Assembly (NCBI RefSeq): GCF_024497955.1
Contig: NZ_JANHKP010000001.1
Coordinates: forward strand, 310,001 to 374,000
Source of the DNA: Streptomyces sp. C10-9-1
GTDB lineage: Bacteria > Actinomycetota > Actinomycetes > Streptomycetales > Streptomycetaceae
Reading direction: 5' to 3'
Length of the DNA: 64,000 nt
The translations under genes were made by a program, and so were the position numbers. Under the pieces are notes generated by a model. It was not told the origin of the DNA, did no database searches, and saw only the letters and a list, made by a program, of their open reading frames with translations. Of the stretch, positions 43,379 to 52,178 are shown in pieces. Position 1 is the first letter of the stretch; every line of letters starts with the position of its first letter.

Positions 43379-45823
43379 ATGGGTGAGGTGAACGACGCAC
43401 CGGCGGACGCCGGGGCGGCCCGCCGGACGGCGGAGGAGATCGAAGGGGGAGGCAGCGGTCTCGGCGTGGCCGAGCTGCTGGCGAAGGTGGCGGCCGCCTC
43501 CCGGCCGCCGGCGGCCGGGGCGGATCCGGGCCCGCCGGGCGGCGGGCTGCCCGGTGCGGCGCCGGACGCGGGCGGGGGCTCCCCCGCCGCGCCGTCCGTG
43601 CCCGCCTTCACCGGCGGCCCGGACGAGCTGGCCTCGGCGATCGCCGAGGCGGCGGGGCGCCACCTGCCGGACGGGGTGCTCTCCCCGGACGCCGACTTCT
43701 TCGACGCGGGCGGGACCTCCGTCCAGGCGGTGGAGCTCATCGCCGCGCTCGGGCGGGAACTGGGCGTGGATCTGCCGCTGGACGAGGTGTTCGCCGACGC
43801 CCGCCCGCGCAGTCTGGCGCGGAGGTGGCTGGGCGCCGCGGACCCGGAGGCCGCCCGGCCCCCGACCGACGGCGCCGCCGCGGACCCCGGCGCCGCGGTG
43901 CCTCCGGCTACGGCGCTCCCGGTCCCGGCGCCCGCCCCCGCCGTGTCCGCGCCCGCGCCCGCGGGCAGAGGTGCCACCGGGGAGCCCGCAGGCGCCCGGC
44001 AGGAGGACCTGGACCAGATCCTGGCCGACCTCTCGCTCGCCGACCGGCTGCCCTGGACCGGTCCGCCCGAGCCGCTGCCCCCGCGGTGCATCCTGCTGAC
44101 CGGGGCGACCGGCTTCCTCGGCAGCCATCTGCTGCTGGACCTGCTGCGCCACAGCGACGCCCGGGTGTACTGCCTGGTCCGGGGCGCCGACGAGGAGGCG
44201 GCCACGGCCCGCCTCGGCGAGGCGCTGCGCGGCTACGCGCTGCCCTGGTCCGCGGAGGTGCGCCGGCGGGTGACGGTGCTCCCGGGCGACATCCGCGAAC
44301 CGCGCCTCGGGCTCGACGAGGAGCGCTGGGAGGCCCTCGCCCGCGAACTCGACTGCATCGTGGGCGTCGCCGCGGCGGTGGACTTCCTGCGCGGCTACCC
44401 CTCCCTGCGGCGCAGCAACGTGCTCGGCGCGCTGACCCTGGCCGAACTCGCCGCGACCGGGCGCCCCAAGCCGCTGCACCACATCTCCTCGATCGCGGTG
44501 TTCAACGAGGTCGGCATCACCTCCATGGGCGAGGACGACCCGCTGGCCCGGGCGGACCGGCTGATCGCGGGCTACGACCAGACCAAGTGGGCCGCGGAGG
44601 TGGCGCTGCGGCGCGCCCGCGACCACGGCCTGGTGGTCACCGCGCTGCGTCCGGGCGGCATCGGGGGCCACAGCAGGACCGGCGCCTACAACCCGCAGGA
44701 CCTGAGCAGCGGGCTGATCTCCGCCTTCGGCCGGTTCCGCACCGTGCCCGCCTTCCGCTACCTCAACGCCGCCCCCGTGGACTGGGTGAGCCGGGTGGCC
44801 GCGGCGATCGTGTGCGAGCCCGACGCCTGGGGCTTCGACTACAACCTCACCGGTGTGCCCAACACCCTGGACGACGTGGTCCGGGACATGGCCCTCGGCG
44901 GCATGCACGTGCGCGTGCAGGACTGGGACGAGTGGCGCGCCGACACCCTGGAGCGCCTGCGGGCGGATCCGGTGCCCGAGCTGGAGTTCCTGACCCGGGT
45001 CCTGCAGAGCCCGACCGCCCTCAAGCTGTGCGAGGCGACCCTGAAGGGCCCGGCGGCCGTGGACGAGCGGACCGCGGCCCTGGTCCGGGCCCTGGGGCTG
45101 CCGCCCGCGGCCCGCTACGACGCCCGGGCGCAGCAGCGGACCTTCGAGCGGCTGAGCCGCGACGGCCTGGCCCGCCTGCCGCAGCGCGAGGACCCGCCCT
45201 ACCTGTGGTTCCCCGAGACGTTGCAGGGCGCGGTGAGACCGGTGGGCTCGGCGGCGGACACCCCGTGCTCGCTGGCGCTCACCCTCTCCCTCGCCAGCAT
45301 GTACCAGCTGGTGACCGAGCGCCGGGTGGACGTCGCGGGCGAACTGCTCTGCACCGCCCTCCATCCGCAGCCGCTGGCGGTGGAGCGCGGCGACGTGTGG
45401 GTGCGGCCCGAGGAGGGCATCCCCGAGGAGCACGGGATGCGCCATCCGCTGCTGCGCTACCGGCTGCTGCTGCGCGACGCGGACGGGGGCCGCTGGTGGC
45501 TGGAGGGGCGCAAGTACGCGCGCGCCCGCCGCGACCTGTGGCGGCAGACGCGGGCGCTCACCGTGGACATCGGCAGGCAGGACGGGCCGCCACTGCTGTC
45601 CGGGGAGGTCGTGGTGCCCGCCGACAGCTATCTGCGCGACCAGGTCGACGGCATCCGGGTCGACCCCCGCCTGACCGACCGGGAGAAGCGGGCGGCCAAA
45701 CTCACCTGGCTCGCCTGGTTCGGCGCGGAGGTGGGCCGCGGTCTCCTCGGCCCCTTCGCCCGCGCCGCCGCCGACCTGCTGGACCTGCGCCGCGACCAGA
45801 CCCCCAGGGAGCACCACCGATGA
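43379..45823 (+). CDS. Carrier protein-thioester reductase with C-terminal extra domain
   Basis: 814 residues. A carrier domain (about 75-155) has FFDAGGTSVQAVEL with Ser114, closer to peptidyl carriers than to PKS ACPs. A long Ala/Pro linker follows. The thioester reductase domain (about 235-600) has LTGATGFLGSH for NAD(P)H and Y399-D-Q-T-K403 as catalytic pair. Such domains release a carrier-bound acyl chain as aldehyde or alcohol. Residues about 630-800 form a further beta-rich domain (WLEGRKYARARRDLW, VVVPADSYLRDQV) that reminds me of the domain found with GMC/cholesterol oxidase-like proteins in actinobacteria; this is from memory and weak. Start ATG 43379 has GAAGG upstream. The stop overlaps the next start as ATGA. 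Confidence 0.88.
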   Translation: MGEVNDAPADAGAARRTAEEIEGGGSGLGVAELLAKVAAASRPPAAGADPGPPGGGLPGAAPDAGGGSPAAPSVPAFTGGPDELASAIAEAAGRHLPDGVLSPDADFFDAGGTSVQAVELIAALGRELGVDLPLDEVFADARPRSLARRWLGAADPEAARPPTDGAAADPGAAVPPATALPVPAPAPAVSAPAPAGRGATGEPAGARQEDLDQILADLSLADRLPWTGPPEPLPPRCILLTGATGFLGSHLLLDLLRHSDARVYCLVRGADEEAATARLGEALRGYALPWSAEVRRRVTVLPGDIREPRLGLDEERWEALARELDCIVGVAAAVDFLRGYPSLRRSNVLGALTLAELAATGRPKPLHHISSIAVFNEVGITSMGEDDPLARADRLIAGYDQTKWAAEVALRRARDHGLVVTALRPGGIGGHSRTGAYNPQDLSSGLISAFGRFRTVPAFRYLNAAPVDWVSRVAAAIVCEPDAWGFDYNLTGVPNTLDDVVRDMALGGMHVRVQDWDEWRADTLERLRADPVPELEFLTRVLQSPTALKLCEATLKGPAAVDERTAALVRALGLPPAARYDARAQQRTFERLSRDGLARLPQREDPPYLWFPETLQGAVRPVGSAADTPCSLALTLSLASMYQLVTERRVDVAGELLCTALHPQPLAVERGDVWVRPEEGIPEEHGMRHPLLRYRLLLRDADGGRWWLEGRKYARARRDLWRQTRALTVDIGRQDGPPLLSGEVVVPADSYLRDQVDGIRVDPRLTDREKRAAKLTWLAWFGAEVGRGLLGPFARAAADLLDLRRDQTPREHHR

Positions 45824-46959
45824 TCCGCCGCACACGACGGCCCGCACCCCGGCCCGCGCTCCGCGCGGTGCGCACCGGCACCGCGCTGCGCCCGCTGCGC
45901 CACCGCCTGTCCCCGTCGGCCGTCGAGGACGTCCCGTTCCGGGCCGGGGACGGCGTGCGGCTGGGGCTGACCCGGATCCGCACCGCCGGGCGCCCGGCCG
46001 GACCGGCCGTACTGCTGCTGCACGGGCACACCGCCTCCTCGGACATGTTCCTGCTGCCCGAGACCCGCAACCTGGTCGACGTGCTGCTCGACGAGGGCTA
46101 CGAGCCGTGGCTGCTCGACTGGCGGGGCAGCTGCCGGCTCCCCTACAACGAGACCGGCCGCCGGTACACCTACGACGACGTCGCCCTGTACGACATTCCG
46201 GGGGCCGTGGCACGGGTCCGGCAGGAGATCGGCGACCGGCCGCTGTTCGCGGTGGCGCACTGCATCGGCTCGCTGGCGCTGTCGATGAGCATGGCGGCGG
46301 GGCTGGTGCCGGGGCTCGCCGGTGTGGTCTCCCAGGGGGTGTTCCTCACCCCGAGGCTCGCGGGCCGCACCTCGCTGCGCATGACCCTCGCGGGGGAGCT
46401 GCTGAAGTCGCGGATCGACCACATCCCGGTGGACTTCCGCACGGTGGGCTTCCGCTCGAAGTACACGCCCCTGTTCGCGCTCGCCTCGCGACGGGCGGAG
46501 TGCCCCGACCCCACCTGCCAGATCCTGCACAACTCGGCCTGGGGAACGGGCGCCTCGCTGTTCGTGCACGAGCACCTGACGCGCACGACCCACGACCGCC
46601 TGGCCGAGCTGCTGGGCCCGGCGCCGCTGTGGATCCTGCCGCACCTGCGCCGGATCGAGCTGGCCCGCACCGTGGTCCGCTGGAACGACGGGGACCTGCG
46701 CTACCGCGCGCTGCCGCGGAACGCGCTGGACGCGGCGGGGGCGATCGACGCACCGGTGCTGCTGCTGTCGGGCAGCGAGAACGGGCTGTGGCTGGACTCG
46801 CAGGAGCTCTGCCACCGGGTACTGGCCCGCAGGCAGCCCCGGTTGGACGTGGCGTACACCGAGATTCCCGGCTACGGTCACCTCGACACGTTCCTCGGCA
46901 GGGGCGCCGCGCTGGACGTCTTCGGGCACATCGTCGAGTTCCTGGAGAAGCGCCGGTGA
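45820..46959 (+). CDS. Alpha/beta hydrolase with Cys nucleophile position
   Basis: 379 residues. The fold is clear: VLLLHGHTASSDMF (oxyanion HG), LLDWRGSCRLP, the nucleophile elbow VAHCIGSLAL with Cys148 in place of the usual Ser, and GYGHLDTF with His354. The acidic residue may be the Glu in SGSENGLW. A Cys nucleophile is seen in some hydrolases and acyltransferases and would allow acyl transfer as well as hydrolysis. The gene overlaps the reductase gene by 4 bases (ATGA), so it is part of the pathway; editing, transacylation or esterification of the released lipid are options. I see no signal peptide; the Arg-rich N-terminus (about 1-30) is not hydrophobic. Confidence 0.85.
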   Translation: MIRRTRRPAPRPALRAVRTGTALRPLRHRLSPSAVEDVPFRAGDGVRLGLTRIRTAGRPAGPAVLLLHGHTASSDMFLLPETRNLVDVLLDEGYEPWLLDWRGSCRLPYNETGRRYTYDDVALYDIPGAVARVRQEIGDRPLFAVAHCIGSLALSMSMAAGLVPGLAGVVSQGVFLTPRLAGRTSLRMTLAGELLKSRIDHIPVDFRTVGFRSKYTPLFALASRRAECPDPTCQILHNSAWGTGASLFVHEHLTRTTHDRLAELLGPAPLWILPHLRRIELARTVVRWNDGDLRYRALPRNALDAAGAIDAPVLLLSGSENGLWLDSQELCHRVLARRQPRLDVAYTEIPGYGHLDTFLGRGAALDVFGHIVEFLEKRR

Positions 46960-47041
46960 CCGCCCCGGGGTGCCGCGCACGTCCCCGCGGCACCCCGGGG
47001 GCGCCCCGTCCCACCCGCTCCGCACCAGGAGGCCACCCGCC

Positions 47042-47818
47042 ATGCCCCAGCTGGAAGTCGACGGCGCACGCCTGACGTACGACGACGAGGGACCGCGCGA
47101 GGGCGGCGGGGTCCCGCTGGTGTTCGTGCACGGGTGGACGGCCGACCGGCACCGCTGGGACCACCAGACGGCGCACTTCTCCGCGACGCGGCGGGTCGTA
47201 CGGCTCGACCTGCGCGGCCACGGGGAGAGCGAGGGCTCCGGGCGGCGCAGCATCGCGGAGCTCGCCGGGGACGTCATGGCGCTCCTGGACCACCTCGGCC
47301 TTGAGCGGTTCGTCTTGGTGGGCCACTCGATGGGCGGGATGATCTCCCAGACGATCGCCCTGGCCCACCCGGAGCGGGTGGAGCGGCTGGTGCTGGTCGA
47401 CTCGATCTCCAGGATGGCCTACAGCCGCGGCCGGGGACTGCTGATGGCGGCGTCCACGCTGGTGCCGTTCCGGCTGTTCGTCGAGGCGAACATCCGGCGG
47501 GCCTTCGCCCCCGGCTATCCCCGGGAGCGGATCAGGCAGTACGTCCGGGAGTCGGCGGCCACCCCGCGGGAGGTCGTGATGACCTGCTACGGCGCGATGC
47601 GGGACTTCGACGTGCTGGACCGGGTGCACGAGATCCGGGTTCCCGTGCTGCTGGTCCACGGGTACCACGACATCCAGCTTCCGCTGTCGCAGATGCTGCG
47701 GATGGCCAAGGAGTACCCCGACGCGCAGGTGCGGATCGTGGACGCCGGGCACGAGCTGCCGGTGGAGAAGCCCGAGGAGCTGACCGCGCTGCTGGAGCCC
47801 TTCGTCACGGCGGCCTGA
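47042..47818 (+). CDS. Alpha/beta hydrolase
   Basis: 258 residues with a standard Ser hydrolase triad: oxyanion region FVHGWTADRHRWD, LRGHGESEG, elbow VGHSMGG with Ser96, acid in VHGYHDIQLP (Asp) and His in DAGHELPVEKP. It resembles the esterase/haloperoxidase-like group. AGGAGG twelve bases upstream supports ATG 47042. It lies 82 bases after the Cys-type hydrolase on the same strand and is the last gene before a convergent one, so I place it in the cluster, where it could hydrolyse an ester or act as an editing thioesterase. The link is by position only. Confidence 0.88.
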   Translation: MPQLEVDGARLTYDDEGPREGGGVPLVFVHGWTADRHRWDHQTAHFSATRRVVRLDLRGHGESEGSGRRSIAELAGDVMALLDHLGLERFVLVGHSMGGMISQTIALAHPERVERLVLVDSISRMAYSRGRGLLMAASTLVPFRLFVEANIRRAFAPGYPRERIRQYVRESAATPREVVMTCYGAMRDFDVLDRVHEIRVPVLLVHGYHDIQLPLSQMLRMAKEYPDAQVRIVDAGHELPVEKPEELTALLEPFVTAA

Positions 47819-47875
47819 GCCGCCGTGCGGCGGGCCGGACCGCGGCAGGGGCGTTGCGGGGCTCCGGCCCGGAGT

Positions 47876-48421
47876 TCAGCGGCGCCCGGCGGCGAAGGCC
47901 GCGGGGGACGTGTCGTCCAGGTCCACGCAGCACCCGTAGCCCCAGTACACGTAGTAGTGGGGCGTCGCCAGCTGGCGACGGCAGCGGGGGCAGACCACCT
48001 GCTGGTGGGGGTTGGCGCGGATGACGGCCGTGTCCTTGAGGCCGAAGACCGCCCGGGTCGCCTCCAGGCCGTGTTCCTCGATCCCCTGCCGGACGAACTC
48101 GAGTGCGCCGTAGGTGTGCCCGTCGGGGCAGGTGATGCGGTTGGAGTAGGCCGAGCCGCATGCCTCGGCACCGAGCTCCGCCGTGATCCGGGCCATCTCG
48201 TGCTCGGCCACGGGCTCCAGCCCCAGGTGGCTCATCCGCTGCGGTGTCCAGTACCAGGCGTTGACAGCCGAGAACTGGGCCCGGGTCAGGTAGAAGGTGG
48301 CGGTCCTGCCGCTCCTCACGGTGGCCTTCACGATGTCCACGACGATGTTGTCCTCGGCCGCGATGACGGCCCTGCCGCCGCCGACGACCGACTCGACGGC
48401 GGCCAGGGAGGACGGGTCCAT
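47876..48421 (-). CDS. Unrecognised Cys-containing protein
   Basis: I do not recognise this 181-residue protein. It has six Cys at 88, 98, 144, 147, 164 and 165. VVCPRCRRQL (144-147) looks like half a zinc ribbon, and TCPDGHTYG (98) or the CC pair at 164-165 in YWGYGCCVDLDD could supply the other ligands. The N-terminal 60 residues (VVDIVKATVRSGRTATFYLTRAQF) look like a small alpha/beta domain. No signal peptide or membrane segment is present. Start ATG 48421 has GGAG upstream. It converges on the end of the lipid cluster and lies upstream of msrB on the same strand with a 254-base gap. GC content and codon use match its neighbours. Confidence 0.7.
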   Translation of the reverse strand: MDPSSLAAVESVVGGGRAVIAAEDNIVVDIVKATVRSGRTATFYLTRAQFSAVNAWYWTPQRMSHLGLEPVAEHEMARITAELGAEACGSAYSNRITCPDGHTYGALEFVRQGIEEHGLEATRAVFGLKDTAVIRANPHQQVVCPRCRRQLATPHYYVYWGYGCCVDLDDTSPAAFAAGRR

Positions 48422-48675
48422 GGTGCATCACTCCGAAACGGGCAGCGGCCGGAACACACCGGCGCGGGTCTCTCCCGCTGCGATGCTCCGCCGGCCGGCC
48501 GCACCCCGCAATCGGGAGGATCCGTCCGGGTCGGCGCCCCGCGCCGCACGGCCCTTCACCGGTCTGCCCGGGGCGGTGTCGCCGAGGGGCACCGGGGCTC
48601 CGCCGCGCCGGGTCGGCGCAGACGCGGCCCCGGTGGCCCGGGGTGCGGGGAGGCCGCGGGGGCCCGCCGGGCCGG

Positions 48676-49092
48676 TCAGCCCTCGCCGGATTCCGGGCTC
48701 AGCGTCAGCGAGATCGAGTTGATGCAGTAGCGCTGGTCGGTGGGGGTCGGGTAGCCCTCGCCCTCGAAGACGTGCCCCAGGTGGGACCCGCAGCGGGCGC
48801 AGCGGACCTCGGTGCGGACCATGCCGTGGGAGCGGTCCTCGATCAGCTCCACCGCGTCGGTGTCCCTCGGGTCGTAGAAGGACGGCCAGCCGCAGTGCGA
48901 GGCGAACTTGGTGTCCGAGCGGAAGAGTTCGGCCCCGCAGGCGCGGCAGGCATAGGTTCCGGGGGTCGTGGTGTCGGTGTACTCGCCGGTGAAGGCGGGC
49001 TCGGTGCCGGCCTGGCGCAGCACCGCGTACTCGGCCGGGCTCAGCTCGGCCCGCCACTGCTCGTCCGGCTTCTCGACGTCGTAGGCCATCAT
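48676..49092 (-). CDS. msrB: Peptide-methionine (R)-S-oxide reductase MsrB
   Basis: 138 residues, full length for MsrB, which reduces the R-form of methionine sulfoxide in proteins with thioredoxin as electron donor. The zinc ligands are CRACG and CARCG (two C-x-x-C pairs); the catalytic Cys is in RYCINSISL, and FASHCGWPSF and HLGHVFEGEG are family hallmarks. Two adjacent ATGs exist; 49092 is preferred because it overlaps the murC stop as ATGA and has GAGGGAG close upstream. Coupling to murC appears to be conserved in Streptomyces by my recollection. Confidence 0.96.
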   Translation of the reverse strand: MMAYDVEKPDEQWRAELSPAEYAVLRQAGTEPAFTGEYTDTTTPGTYACRACGAELFRSDTKFASHCGWPSFYDPRDTDAVELIEDRSHGMVRTEVRCARCGSHLGHVFEGEGYPTPTDQRYCINSISLTLSPESGEG

Positions 49093-50495
49093 GCGCTCCC
49101 TCGGTTCGACAGGTGGGCCAGCACGTCCGGGCCGAGGTCCGTGACGTCGCCCGCGCCCATGGTCAGAACGAGATCGCCCGGCCCGGCCATTCCCGCGACG
49201 ACGGCGGGGACGTCGGCCTTGTCGTGCACGGCGACGACCTCGGCGCCCGCGTCCTTGGCGGCCTCGATGATCAGTTCGCTGGTGACGCCGGGGATCGGGT
49301 CCTCGCGGGCCGGGTAGATGTCGAGGACGACGGAGGCGTCGGCGAGGGCGAGGGCCCGGCCCATCTCGCGGCCGAGTTCCTGGGTGCGGGAGTAGAGGTG
49401 GGGCTGGAAGACGACCAGCAGGCGGGAGTCCTGCGCGGCACCCCGCATGGCCTCCAGGTCGGCCGTCATCTCGGTGGGGTGGTGGGCGTAGGAGTCGACC
49501 ACCTGCACCCCGGCCGCCTCGCCCTTGGGCTGCAGCCGCCGTCCGACACCGGTGTAGGCGGTGAGGGCGCGGGCGAGCTGCGCGGGGTCGACGCCGAGGC
49601 GCGCGCCGGCGGCCAGGGCGGCGGCGGCGTTGTGGGCGTAGTGGCGGCCGGGCACGGAGACGGTGAAGACGTGCTCGGCGCCGTCCATGACCACGGCGAC
49701 CTCGCTGGTCATGCCGCGGGGGGTGAGGGAGCGGATCCACACGTCGGAGCCCTCCGCCTCGCCGACCGTGACGACCGCGGGGCCGCCGGGGCGCCCGGAG
49801 AGGCGGGCGGCCAGTTCACGGGCGCCGGGGTGCTCGCCGACGACCAGGGTGCCGCCGGGCACGATCTTGGCGGCGAAGGCCTCGAAGGACTCGTAGATCT
49901 CGTCCATGGAGGCGTAGTTGGCGTGGTGGTCGAGTTCGACGTTGAGGACGATCGCGACCTCGGGGTCGTACTTCTGGAAGCTGCGGTCGCTCTCGTCGGC
50001 CTCGGCGACGAAGATCGCGCCCTCGCCGTGGCGGGCGTTGGTGCCGGGTCCGGCGAGGTCCCCGCCGATCGCGTAGGAGGGGTCCAGGCCCAGTTCGGTC
50101 AGGGCGACCGCCAGCATCGAGGTGGTGGTGGTCTTGCCGTGGGTGCCGGCGACGGCGAGCGGGCGGGTGCCGTGCATCAGGGACGCCAGGGCGTCGGACC
50201 GGTGGACGACCGGCACCGAGAGTTCGGCGGCCCGCACCAGCTCCGGGTTGTCGGCGCGGATGGCGCTGGAGACGACCACGCACGTGGCGTCGGGGGCGAG
50301 GTGCCCGGCGGCGTGGCCGAGGTGCACGGTGACGCCGAGTTCGCGCAGGGAGGCGGCGGTGGCGGAGTCCCGCGCGTCGCTGCCCGCGACCTTCGCGCCC
50401 CGGCTGGCGAGGATCCTCGCGATGCCCGACATCCCGGCGCCGCCGATGCCGATGAAGTGCGGGCGCTCCATGGCGCTGGGGACGGCGGGTGCCAT
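49089..50495 (-). CDS. murC: UDP-N-acetylmuramate--L-alanine ligase MurC
   Basis: 468 residues. MurC adds L-Ala to UDP-N-acetylmuramate in cytoplasmic peptidoglycan precursor synthesis. FIGIGGAGMSGIARIL is the N-terminal nucleotide-sugar binding loop, GTHGKTTT (117-124) the ATP P-loop, FVAEADESDRSF and NVELDHHANY follow, and VDSYAHHPTEM is typical of the Mur ligase C-terminal region. Start ATG 50495 has GGGAGATC upstream. It lies away from the dcw cluster, alone with msrB, as is usual in Streptomyces, where one murC copy is separate. It is transcribed after a terminator hairpin. Confidence 0.96.
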   Translation of the reverse strand: MAPAVPSAMERPHFIGIGGAGMSGIARILASRGAKVAGSDARDSATAASLRELGVTVHLGHAAGHLAPDATCVVVSSAIRADNPELVRAAELSVPVVHRSDALASLMHGTRPLAVAGTHGKTTTTSMLAVALTELGLDPSYAIGGDLAGPGTNARHGEGAIFVAEADESDRSFQKYDPEVAIVLNVELDHHANYASMDEIYESFEAFAAKIVPGGTLVVGEHPGARELAARLSGRPGGPAVVTVGEAEGSDVWIRSLTPRGMTSEVAVVMDGAEHVFTVSVPGRHYAHNAAAALAAGARLGVDPAQLARALTAYTGVGRRLQPKGEAAGVQVVDSYAHHPTEMTADLEAMRGAAQDSRLLVVFQPHLYSRTQELGREMGRALALADASVVLDIYPAREDPIPGVTSELIIEAAKDAGAEVVAVHDKADVPAVVAGMAGPGDLVLTMGAGDVTDLGPDVLAHLSNRGSA

Positions 50496-50573
50496 GTGTC
50501 GATCTCCCGGGGTGTGCGAGTACGTACCGGGGCCCACCCTAATGGGCGACCGGGGGCCCGCAGGGCACCGCGG

Positions 50574-50624
50574 GGGCCGGGTCCGCGGCGCCCCGCCGGG
50601 CCCGGCGCGCCCCGCGGACCGGCC
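50574..50624 (-). terminator. Imperfect hairpin before murC
   Basis: Long GC stem with arms GGCCGGGTCCGCGG and CCGCGGACCGGCC plus an inner CGCCGGG/CCCGGCG, between the stop of the upstream gene (50634) and murC. It probably ends transcription of the upstream gene. Confidence 0.55.
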
Positions 50625-50633
50625 CGGGTGCGG

Positions 50634-51104
50634 CTACTCGCTGTGCGCGAACAGCTTCAGGACGGGCACGCCGACCTTGTGGCGGGCCCGGGAGGCCCAG
50701 TCCCGGTGGAAGAACTCCTCGACGTAGTGGGGCTCGGTGAGCACGATCACCTCGTCGGCGCCGGACTCCTCGACGACGGCCTTCAGTCTGTCCAGCGGGT
50801 GTTTCTCCACCACCTGCCCGCGCGCCTCGCAGCCTGCGGCCTTCAGTGCGGCGAGCGAGTGGGCGAGGCCCCGCTCGGCCGGGCCCTTCGCCTCGCTGCC
50901 CTCGGGCTCGTCCCCTTCCCGGACCGCGTCCTTCAGCTCGCCGAGCGCCACGTCGTCGATGGCGCGCAGCAGGACGTCGGCCTGGTCCCCGCGGGGCTGC
51001 ATCAGCAGGACGAAGGCGACCGCCTCGTCCCCGTGCAGCGTGGTGAGGAAGTCGACGTCTTCCGGGGACAGGGGCTTCTCGATCATCAGTACGCTTGTGA
51101 ACAC
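50634..51104 (-). CDS. Conserved actinobacterial stress-type protein
   Basis: 156 residues. FTSVLMIEKPLSPEDVDFLTTLHGDE at the N-terminus and DEVIVLTEPHYVEEFFHRDWASRARHKVGVPVLKLF at the end (motifs split here: VIVLTEPHYV and VGVPVLKLF) resemble a universal-stress/Rossmann-like fold. Relatives in Streptomyces are sometimes labelled indole-3-glycerol phosphate synthase, which this sequence does not support: it lacks the TrpC barrel and is too short. Start GTG 51104 is preferred, with AGAAGG 12 bases upstream and the protein then opening on the conserved motif. ATG 51131 is an alternative but has GGGGGAGG touching the codon. The role is unknown. Confidence 0.75.
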   Translation of the reverse strand: MFTSVLMIEKPLSPEDVDFLTTLHGDEAVAFVLLMQPRGDQADVLLRAIDDVALGELKDAVREGDEPEGSEAKGPAERGLAHSLAALKAAGCEARGQVVEKHPLDRLKAVVEESGADEVIVLTEPHYVEEFFHRDWASRARHKVGVPVLKLFAHSE

Positions 51105-51343
51105 CGGCGGGAGCCCTTCTGCGGAAACCATCCTCCCCCGTTGACGCACGGGGCCTGCGAGACCAGTGTGCCCCTCCGGCGCTAACCGGAACGGGAAATT
51201 CCGGTGATTGTCGCCTTCCGGGTACCCACGCTCACACGCAGGTGGGACGGCCCCTCACACGCCCGTGGGACGAGGCCGGGCATCCCTGGCCCGCTCCGGC
51301 CCCCCTCCCGCCCGGCCCGGCGCCCCCGGCGGAGGGGGCGCGC

Positions 51344-52147
51344 TCACGCCCGGCGGTACCGGGTGAACAGGAAGCCCGACTCCTCCAGCACCGACACCAG
51401 GGCGAAGCGCGCGGGGTCCGCCAGGGCCGGTCCCCCGGCGATCCGCTGGGCGTCGCCCGCGGCCATCGTCGGCGAGAGGGTCAGGCAGAGCTCGTCCAGC
51501 ACCCCGGCCGCGGCGAACTGCCCGAGCAGACGCGGCCCGCCCTCGGTCAGCAGCCGGGTGAGCCCCCGCGCGGCCAGCGCCCTCAGCGCCTGGGCGGGCT
51601 CCACACCCGGGCCGTCGCCCGCGACGACCACCACGGCCCCGGCGCCCTCGGCGCGCCTGAGCCGGTCGGGCGGGGCCGCGGCCCCGGTGAGCACCAGCGT
51701 CGGCACCAGCGGCTCGGTGAACAGCGGCTGCGAGAAGTCCAGGTCCAGCGAGGCGCTGACCACGGCGATCGCCGGGGCCGGGCCCTGGCCCGCGGCCTCG
51801 CGCCGCCGGGCGAAGACCTCCCGGGCCCGGGCGGGCCGGTAGCCCTCCGAGCGCACCGTCTGGGCTCCCACGAGCACGGCGTCCGCGAGGCCGCGCAGCG
51901 TGCCGAAGATCCGCATGTCCGCGGCGCCGGAGAGCGGCTGCGAGCGGCCCTCGTGAGCCGCGGCGCCGTCGAGCGAGGACACCATGTTCCCCCGGAGCCA
52001 GGCGCGGCCCGGGGCTCCCGGCTCCGCACGGGACCCGTCCGGCAGCGGGTAGGCGTAGGCGTCGGCCAGCTCGTCGAGCGACCACTCCCGGTCTCTCGCA
52101 CCCTCGGAATCGGATGTCTGGTCGGTCACAGGGAACAGGCGTCGCAT
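51344..52147 (-). CDS. RibD C-terminal-like pyrimidine reductase
   Basis: 267 residues of the dihydrofolate reductase/RibD reductase fold: RGNMVSSLDGAAAHEG at the N-terminus, IFGTLRGLADAVLVGAQTVRSEGY, and LLTEGGPRLLGQF for NADPH binding. RibD reductases act on a pyrimidine in riboflavin synthesis. The deaminase half is absent and no rib genes are near, so the substrate could be another pyrimidine or a deazaflavin-type intermediate. Start ATG 52147 lacks a strong Shine-Dalgarno sequence. The gene is divergent from zapE across only 31 bases, which must hold both promoters. Confidence 0.88.
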   Translation of the reverse strand: MRRLFPVTDQTSDSEGARDREWSLDELADAYAYPLPDGSRAEPGAPGRAWLRGNMVSSLDGAAAHEGRSQPLSGAADMRIFGTLRGLADAVLVGAQTVRSEGYRPARAREVFARRREAAGQGPAPAIAVVSASLDLDFSQPLFTEPLVPTLVLTGAAAPPDRLRRAEGAGAVVVVAGDGPGVEPAQALRALAARGLTRLLTEGGPRLLGQFAAAGVLDELCLTLSPTMAAGDAQRIAGGPALADPARFALVSVLEESGFLFTRYRRA

Positions 52148-52178
52148 ACCGAGCAGTCTTACACGGCCCTTACAGTTG

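Noticed and set aside
50634..51104. Indole-3-glycerol phosphate synthase label
   Set aside because: The protein is too short and lacks TrpC barrel motifs; the label seems to be a propagated misannotation.
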